This document shows positions 58,484-64,000 of a DNA stretch of 64,000 nucleotides, piece after piece. Every line of letters begins with the position of its first letter. Position 1 is the first letter of the stretch. Below the pieces are notes generated by a model. That model was not told the DNA's origin. It searched no databases and saw only the letters and a list, made by a program, of their open reading frames with translations. Origin of the DNA: Cetobacterium_A somerae (GTDB taxonomy: Bacteria; Fusobacteriota; Fusobacteriia; Fusobacteriales; Fusobacteriaceae); assembly GCF_044784365.2 (NCBI RefSeq), contig NZ_CP173065.2. One strand, given 5' to 3'. The position numbers and the translations under genes are program-made.

Positions 58484-59428
58484 TTGGGAGATAAGTTTAA
58501 TGTTAATATAAAAGTTATGGGTATTGGTGGCGGTGGTATAAACGCACTTGATGAAATTGTTTCTTCTCATATTGATGATGTGACTTTTTTTGCACTCAAT
58601 ACTGATTTACAAGATTTAAACAATTCTAAAACTCCTCATAAAATTCAATTAGGACCGTCAACCACAAAAGGACTTGGTTGTGGTGGAAATATTGAGTTAG
58701 GAGAAAAAGCTACAAAAGAAAGTTTAGCTTTTATTAAAAATATTTTAAGAGGTACTGACTTTTTATTTTTAACCTCTACTATGGGAGGTGGAACAGGTAG
58801 TGCTGCCACGGCTTTAATTGCAAAATTAGCTAAAGAGATGAATATTTTAACTGTTGCAATTGTAACTAAACCTTTTTCTTTTGAAGGAAGAAGAAGAATG
58901 AAAATTGCTGAAGCTGGTATTAAAAATCTTAAACCTTTTGTTGATTCTCTCATTGTTATCCCTAACGATAAACTTTTAGATAGCTCAACCCCTAATATAA
59001 CAGTTCAAGAAGCCTTTAAAAAAAGTAATTTTGTTTTATTTACCGCTATTAAAGGTATGACAGATCTTATGTTAGCTAAAGGTCTAATTAATCTAGATTT
59101 TGCTGATATAAAATCACTTTTATTAAATTCAGGAGAAGCTATTTTAGGATTTGGTGAAGGCGAAGGTGAAAAGAGAGCTGAAAAAGCTGCTCTTGCTGCT
59201 GTTGACTCATCTCTTTTTGAAAGAACAATTTTAGGTGCAACTAAATTCTTAGTTAATATTATTGGACCTAAAGACTTGAATTTAATGGAATCTAGTATTA
59301 TTGTTGAAACAATAAAAAAAGAGTGTCGTGCTGAAATTGACGATGTTTTATTTGGAGTTTCTATAGATGAAAACTCTGATGATACAATTAAAGTTATTTT
59401 AATTGCAAATTCTTTTTTAAATAAATAA
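58484..59428 (+). CDS. Short FtsZ-like GTPase lacking the C-terminal tail
   Basis: 314 residues starting at TTG (GGGGGTGAG lies just upstream). The FtsZ core is clear: VMGIGGGGINAL, the tubulin loop GGGTGSAAT (residues 101-109; most FtsZ have GGGTGTGAAP), KPFSFEGRRR, VIPNDKLL, and the T7 catalytic loop NLDFADI (Asn203, Asp205, Asp208). It ends at the end of the core (LIANSFLNK). The flexible linker and the conserved tail that binds FtsA, ZipA and others are absent. No division genes are adjacent and it has its own promoter and terminator. It may be the cell's only FtsZ or a second copy. Confidence 0.88.
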   Translation: MGDKFNVNIKVMGIGGGGINALDEIVSSHIDDVTFFALNTDLQDLNNSKTPHKIQLGPSTTKGLGCGGNIELGEKATKESLAFIKNILRGTDFLFLTSTMGGGTGSAATALIAKLAKEMNILTVAIVTKPFSFEGRRRMKIAEAGIKNLKPFVDSLIVIPNDKLLDSSTPNITVQEAFKKSNFVLFTAIKGMTDLMLAKGLINLDFADIKSLLLNSGEAILGFGEGEGEKRAEKAALAAVDSSLFERTILGATKFLVNIIGPKDLNLMESSIIVETIKKECRAEIDDVLFGVSIDENSDDTIKVILIANSFLNK

Positions 59429-59432
59429 TAGT

Positions 59433-59468
59433 AATAAAAAAAACGGTTTAAAATAAAAACCGTTTTTT
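59433..59468. terminator. Bidirectional terminator between the FtsZ-like and RluD-family genes
   Basis: The stem AAAACGGTTT / AAACCGTTTT around AAAATA is flanked by A-runs and T-runs on the two sides, so it can end transcription from both converging genes. Confidence 0.88.
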
Positions 59469-60331
59469 TAATCTAAATTTTTTAGGAACTCCTCTGGTAA
59501 AGGTAATTCTATTTTTATTTTATATTTTGGTATTTCACAATAATATGAAAATAAAAACATATTTTTTCCACCTTTTCCATATTTTCCATCCCCAACAATA
59601 GGATGTCCTAAGTTTGATAACTGTACTCTTAATTGATGTGTTCTTCCCGTTTCAAGTTTTCCTTCTAGAATAGTTTTTCTCTTACCAATTTTTAAAACTT
59701 TAAAATAAGATATACTCTCTTTTGCACCATCTTCATAAGAATCTAACTCTATTACTTTTGTTTCTTCTTTTTTTAGATATGTTTTTAAAGTAAACTCTTT
59801 CTTAGTAATAATACCATCAACTAATATATAATATTTTTTATCTGTTTTTCCTTCTCTAACCTCTTCTGCTAACTCTCTTGTTACTGCTAAACTCTTAGCT
59901 CCTATAACCAAACCAGAAGTAGATTTATCTATTCTATTTACAAAATTAAATTCATCTGTTTTATAGTAACTTTTAAAAAGTTCAGAAAGTCCATATTCAT
60001 GACCACTTCCTTTATGCATAACCATATTAGCATCTTTATTAAAGATAATAACTTTCTCATCTTCATAAATAATTCCACTTTTTAAAGTCTTCATATCTTG
60101 AGGCGATATTTTTATAAAGTCTTTTGCAACTGTTTCTCCACCAGCTATTAAAACTTTTACAATATCCCCTTCTTTTAATCTATAGTTTTCTTTAGATTTT
60201 TTTCCATTAACTTTTATTTTCCCAGTTCTTATTCCTTTAAAAATCTCTGTTAATGGAGTATTTTCATATTTTTTTCTTAAAAACCTATCTAATCTAACTT
60301 CATGAAAACTAGAATCTATAATATATTCCAT
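59468..60331 (-). CDS. RluD/RluC-family pseudouridine synthase
   Basis: 287 residues. An N-terminal S4 RNA-binding domain (about 10-75) is followed by the catalytic motif VNRIDKSTSGLVIGAKS with the active-site Asp, and GRTHQLRVQLSNLGHPIVGD. It modifies uridines in rRNA; the exact sites cannot be told. Last gene of the minus-strand envelope operon, 3 bases after rodA. Confidence 0.92.
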   Translation of the reverse strand: MEYIIDSSFHEVRLDRFLRKKYENTPLTEIFKGIRTGKIKVNGKKSKENYRLKEGDIVKVLIAGGETVAKDFIKISPQDMKTLKSGIIYEDEKVIIFNKDANMVMHKGSGHEYGLSELFKSYYKTDEFNFVNRIDKSTSGLVIGAKSLAVTRELAEEVREGKTDKKYYILVDGIITKKEFTLKTYLKKEETKVIELDSYEDGAKESISYFKVLKIGKRKTILEGKLETGRTHQLRVQLSNLGHPIVGDGKYGKGGKNMFLFSYYCEIPKYKIKIELPLPEEFLKNLD

Positions 60332-60334
60332 TTC

Positions 60335-61438
60335 TTACTCCCTATATATATTTATGCTTTGAACTATTCCTAGCATTGCAAAAGCAAATAAAAATGATGT
60401 TCCTCCATAACTCATAAGAAGAAGAGGTAATCCTGTAACTGGCATTATTCCTGTTACCATTCCAATGTTTATAACTATATGGAAAAAGAATATAGCCGAT
60501 ATTCCGTAACAGATCAGTTTTCCATAACCTTCAGATTTGTCACCAATTCTCATTATTCCCCATAAAAGTAAAATATAAAGAATTAATAAAACGCATCCTC
60601 CAATTAACCCTCTCTCCTCTAAAAATACGGCTGCTATAAAATCTGTATGCGATTCTGGTAAAAATCTCAATTTACTTTGAGTTCCTTGTAAAAATCCTTT
60701 TCCAAATACTCCACCAGATCCTACTGCTATCATTGATTGAGTTACATTCCAACCACTACCTAACAAATCAGCTTCTGGATTTAAAAATGTTAACACTCTT
60801 TCTCTTTGATAATCTTTTAATAAGAAAAAATACCCGATTGGAGCCATTGAAATTCCTATAAATGCTAAAATTATTATAGTCTTCCAATCTATTCCATTTA
60901 TAAAAATTAGTATTAAGTATAAAAATATTATAACTAATGATGTTCCTAAATCTGGTTGAGCTGCTATCAATAAAAATATTGGTAAAACATGCATGCTTGT
61001 CGCTATAATACTTTTAAATCCAGAAAATTTATTATTATATTTAGTAGCTAAAACTTCTGAAAAAGTTAAAACAATAAATAGTTTTGAGAATTCAGAGGGT
61101 TGAATTGTTATAAATCCTAAATCAATCCACCTCTGAGCTCCCAATCTTTTATCACCGATAACAAATACCAGCAATAATAAAATAACATTTATAAGATAAA
61201 TAATTTTATAATATTTCCCGTATACCTTATAATCTATAAAAGAAAAGATAAAATACGTTAATACTCCTAATCCTATCCAAACAATTTCTTTATAAAAAAA
61301 TGACGTTCCTTTATGGATTGTTGCACTATACACAGTTAATAAACTTATTAAAACTATGCATAGAGCAATATATAAAATCATATTTTTCATTTTTTTTATT
61401 CTTTTTATAGTAACTACTAAATCATGATTTTTTCCCAT
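60335..61438 (-). CDS. rodA: Rod-shape SEDS glycosyltransferase RodA
   Basis: 367 residues with ten membrane helices. IQPSEFSKLFIV, AAQPDLGTSLVI, LPESHTDFIAAVFLEERG and the late PVTGLPLLLMSYGGTSFL are the SEDS motifs; length and motifs favour RodA over FtsW. It polymerises lipid II into glycan strands during cell elongation. No mreB, mreC or pbp2 gene is adjacent here. Confidence 0.9.
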   Translation of the reverse strand: MGKNHDLVVTIKRIKKMKNMILYIALCIVLISLLTVYSATIHKGTSFFYKEIVWIGLGVLTYFIFSFIDYKVYGKYYKIIYLINVILLLLVFVIGDKRLGAQRWIDLGFITIQPSEFSKLFIVLTFSEVLATKYNNKFSGFKSIIATSMHVLPIFLLIAAQPDLGTSLVIIFLYLILIFINGIDWKTIIILAFIGISMAPIGYFFLLKDYQRERVLTFLNPEADLLGSGWNVTQSMIAVGSGGVFGKGFLQGTQSKLRFLPESHTDFIAAVFLEERGLIGGCVLLILYILLLWGIMRIGDKSEGYGKLICYGISAIFFFHIVINIGMVTGIMPVTGLPLLLMSYGGTSFLFAFAMLGIVQSINIYRE

Positions 61439-61447
61439 TAATTTCTC

Positions 61448-61888
61448 CTATTTTCCTGTATGACCAAATCCACCTTCAGCTCTTACAGTTGTTGATAACT
61501 CATCTACTTTTTCAAACTCCATCTTATAAACTTTTTGAAGAACTAATTGACCAATTCTTTCTCCTGGGTTTACTATAAATTCTTCATTACTTAAATTTAT
61601 CAATATAACTCCAACTTCACCTCTGTAGTCTGAGTCAATCGTCCCTGGAGTGTTAACTAAAGTTATTCCATGCTTTAAAGCAAGCCCACTTCTTGGTCTC
61701 ACTTGTACTTCATATCCAGAAGGTATTTCCATCTTAATTCCAGTTGGAATTAATTTTCTTTCTAAAGTTTTTAATGTAACTGGTTCTGTTATGTTTGCTT
61801 TTACATCCATTCCAGCTGCACCCTCTGTCATATATTTTGGTAATTCTACTCCGTTTTCTAGTACTAATTTAACAATAACGTTTTCCAT
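61448..61888 (-). CDS. dut: dUTP diphosphatase
   Basis: 146 residues. All five dUTPase motifs are visible in order, including EGAAGMDVKA, RPRSGLALKHG, TPGTIDSDYRGEVGVI, GERIGQLVL and the glycine-rich tail RAEGGFGHTGK. It hydrolyses dUTP to dUMP. It lies between the M16 peptidase and rodA genes. Confidence 0.96.
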   Translation of the reverse strand: MENVIVKLVLENGVELPKYMTEGAAGMDVKANITEPVTLKTLERKLIPTGIKMEIPSGYEVQVRPRSGLALKHGITLVNTPGTIDSDYRGEVGVILINLSNEEFIVNPGERIGQLVLQKVYKMEFEKVDELSTTVRAEGGFGHTGK

Positions 61889-61898
61889 TTTTTCCCCT

Positions 61899-63122
61899 TT
61901 ATATGTTCCCTAAAATTGTTTTAGATATATACTTTTCATCAAATATTTTTTTAGCAACTCTTTTAATATCATTTAAGTTTACATCTTCAATCTCTTTTAT
62001 TACAGTTTCAATATCTCTTACATAACCATAAACTAAATATGATCCTGCCATTCTTGTCATTTTACCTTTGCTACTCTCTAAACCAAAAGTTACCATACTT
62101 AAGAATTGATTTTTTGCTCTTTGAAGCTCTTTTTCAGTAATCCCATTCTCTTTTAATTCTTTTAATTCTTCCTCTATTAAAGAGATTACTTCTTTATAAT
62201 CTTCATGCGTAGTTCCTGCGTATACAGTGAATAATCCACCTTCATCAAAATTAGATGTATAAGAATAAACTGAATATGCTAATCCTCTTTCTTCCCTAAT
62301 TTTTTGAAAAAGTCTAGAACTCATATTTCCACCTAAAACATTTGATATTACAGATGCTTCAACTCTGTCTTTATCAGTGCTTGATGTTCCTAAAGTATTT
62401 ATACACAAATGAACTTGGTTTGTTTCTTGAACTATTATCTTTTCTCCTGAATTTATAACCATGTCTCCATTATAAACTCTTTTTGTACTTCTATCTTTTA
62501 ACTGTCCAATACCTTCATTTAATTGTTTAAATATTTTTTCCTCTTCAATATTTCCTGCTGCTGCAACAACTATATTTTCAGGTTTATACATATCATAGAA
62601 ATATTTTAATATTTTTTCTCTGTCTATTCCTTTTAAACTTTCTATTGTTCCAGCTACTTTTTGGCTTTGTGCACCAGTTATAGCAAATCCAAGATTTTCT
62701 TCATGTACAACTTCCTCTGGGATATCTTCATACATTCTTATCTCTTCTATTATTACATTTCTTTCTTTTTCAATATTTTCATCTGTAAATGTAGAATTTA
62801 AAAACATATCATTTAAAATATCGATTCCAATTTCTAATGTATTTGAAGTCATTTGAATATAGTATGCTGTTTTTTCAACACTTGTATACGCATTTATCAT
62901 TCCGCCTTGATCATCAATCTCTTCTGATATCTCTTTTGCAGAACGATTAGTTGTTCCTTTAAATAATAAATGCTCTATAAAATGAGAGATTCCTTCTTCG
63001 CCAGGCAACTCATTTTTTACACCAGCTCTTACAAAAAAACCTAAGCTAGCTGTATTTATACTTTTTATATCTTCCATTAATAACGTTATACCATTATCTA
63101 ACCTCTTAGTAGTTATGCTCAT
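61899..63122 (-). CDS. M16-family zinc peptidase (PqqL/YmxG-like)
   Basis: I choose the ATG at 63122: AGGAGG lies just upstream, and the longer frame would overlap the LptF/LptG gene by 64 bases. The 407-residue protein has the inverted zinc motif HFIEH with the distal Glu in the YTSVEKTAYY/ERNVIIEEI region, and the second-half R/Y motif (REERGLAYSVYSY). It is a single-chain M16 peptidase, of the size of bacterial YmxG/PepR types. Its substrate is unknown. Confidence 0.9.
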   Translation of the reverse strand: MSITTKRLDNGITLLMEDIKSINTASLGFFVRAGVKNELPGEEGISHFIEHLLFKGTTNRSAKEISEEIDDQGGMINAYTSVEKTAYYIQMTSNTLEIGIDILNDMFLNSTFTDENIEKERNVIIEEIRMYEDIPEEVVHEENLGFAITGAQSQKVAGTIESLKGIDREKILKYFYDMYKPENIVVAAAGNIEEEKIFKQLNEGIGQLKDRSTKRVYNGDMVINSGEKIIVQETNQVHLCINTLGTSSTDKDRVEASVISNVLGGNMSSRLFQKIREERGLAYSVYSYTSNFDEGGLFTVYAGTTHEDYKEVISLIEEELKELKENGITEKELQRAKNQFLSMVTFGLESSKGKMTRMAGSYLVYGYVRDIETVIKEIEDVNLNDIKRVAKKIFDEKYISKTILGNI

Positions 63123-63130
63123 TTTCCTCC

Positions 63131-64000
63131 TTAATATTCTGCTTCCTTCATAAAGTAAATTCCTAAACATAAAAATATCACATTTGGGATCCAACCGCTT
63201 ATAAATGGATTTAATAATCCATTAACACTTAAAGCTTCAAAAGATGCTTGCACTATATAGTATGAATATCCTAATCCAACACTTAAAGCAATACTTATTG
63301 CTGAAGCTCCTCTTACATATCTACTTCCTAAAGCTAATCCTAAAAATGATACTATAAAGCTTGCAAAAGGAAAAGAATATCTTTTTCCTAAAACAGACAG
63401 TGGTTCTTTTATATCTCCACCTGTTATCCTAATATCTCTAATTGATTTTGCTATTTCAGCATTTGTCAATTCATCTGGATCTCCTTGAATTGTTATAAAA
63501 TCTGATGGTCCTTTATCCAAAGTTTCATTAGAGTATACTTTATAACTTTTTTGAGTTTTATTAACAAAGTTATTTACAACAGCATCTTTCAGTACCCATT
63601 GGTTTTTATTTAAATCAAACTCACCACTTTTTGCTGTTATTATTTCTTCTATTTTTTCAAAATCTTTATTTAATTTTATTATCTCTAAAAGAGTTCCTGT
63701 ATTTCCTATTCTATCTACTTGTTTTATATAATAAACAAGATTATCTTCTGTTCTTAAAAATGCATTATTTTTAGTTGTTGGTAATACTCTTTCTGATATT
63801 TTCCTTCCAGCTCTTAAGGCTCTACTTTTTGCTAAAGCCATTGGATGAATACGATTCATTACTTGGAATACTATCAAAGATATTAAAAATGATATTATTA
63901 TAGGATATCTTACTATTCTTCTAAAACTTATTCCTGAAGTTTTCAAAGATATAATTTCTAAATTTGAAGCCATTCTATTGATACACATTAACGAACCTAA
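63131..64000 (-). CDS. LptF/LptG-family LPS-export permease, C-terminal part (cut by window edge)
   Basis: The frame stays open to the window edge, so the N-terminal membrane part is outside. Visible are LEIISLKTSGISFRRIV after an LGSL-type helix, a membrane helix, the periplasmic beta-jellyroll portion, and three C-terminal membrane helices (about 63131-63400), as in YjgP/YjgQ proteins. With LptB2 these move LPS from the inner membrane. I cannot say whether it is LptF or LptG. It ends 8 bases before the M16 gene. Confidence 0.88.
   Translation of the reverse strand, partial: LGSLMCINRMASNLEIISLKTSGISFRRIVRYPIIISFLISLIVFQVMNRIHPMALAKSRALRAGRKISERVLPTTKNNAFLRTEDNLVYYIKQVDRIGNTGTLLEIIKLNKDFEKIEEIITAKSGEFDLNKNQWVLKDAVVNNFVNKTQKSYKVYSNETLDKGPSDFITIQGDPDELTNAEIAKSIRDIRITGGDIKEPLSVLGKRYSFPFASFIVSFLGLALGSRYVRGASAISIALSVGLGYSYYIVQASFEALSVNGLLNPFISGWIPNVIFLCLGIYFMKEAEY

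Overview
The window comes from an AT-rich, diderm, anaerobe-type bacterium that I place in the Fusobacteriota (Fusobacteriaceae; Cetobacterium, Fusobacterium and Ilyobacter/Propionigenium-like relatives all fit, genus not resolved). The reasons are the rRNA sequence, an F-type ATP synthase c subunit that recalls the Na+-binding ring of Ilyobacter tartaricus, genes for LPS synthesis and transport (kdsB, an LptF/LptG permease), outer-membrane export proteins, and a purine operon in clostridial/fusobacterial style. It is mostly core chromosome with one clear accessory-type locus.

Layout. 1-912: acpS (cut by the window edge) and a TatD nuclease, minus strand. 1106-7749: plus-strand operon ppaC, ygiQ, der, and an OmpR-type response regulator with its histidine kinase. 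A shared terminator at 7738-7766 separates this from a long minus-strand run (20254 down to 7773): lepB, rimI-like, purB, a Gx-transporter gene, glmM, a methyltransferase, then the complete atpZ-I-B-E-F-H-A-G-D-C set. rplS has its own promoter and leader hairpin. A repeat-rich exported protein, tRNA-Asn and one rRNA operon (16S-23S-5S, no spacer tRNA) follow at 20796-26467.

26522-35438 is the most unusual region. A strong promoter and a c-di-GMP-I (GEMM) riboswitch with an overlapping terminator precede six closely packed minus-strand genes: a membrane HD-GYP c-di-GMP phosphodiesterase with two periplasmic solute-binding domains, an orphan oligopeptide-type binding protein, a pilin-like protein, an outer-membrane usher, a MORN-repeat protein and a PapD-like chaperone. 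I read this as a c-di-GMP-gated surface-fibre system whose first gene destroys the signal that switches the operon.

35449-49201: guaB, then the de novo purine operon purE-K-L-C-F-M-N-H-D. Its 400-base leader has two successive control devices: a guanine riboswitch with terminator and antiterminator, then a short Lys-rich leader ORF whose stop codon sits in the loop of a second, very stable terminator. 49218-55379: a TetR-controlled tripartite RND efflux operon with two palindromic operators around its promoter. 55395-64000: a SpoIID/LytB-domain lipoprotein, kdsB, a histidine phosphatase, a short FtsZ-like GTPase without a C-terminal tail, and a minus-strand operon (LptF/LptG-family gene, M16 peptidase, dut, rodA, RluD-family pseudouridine synthase).

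No CRISPR array, insertion sequence, integrase or prophage gene was seen.
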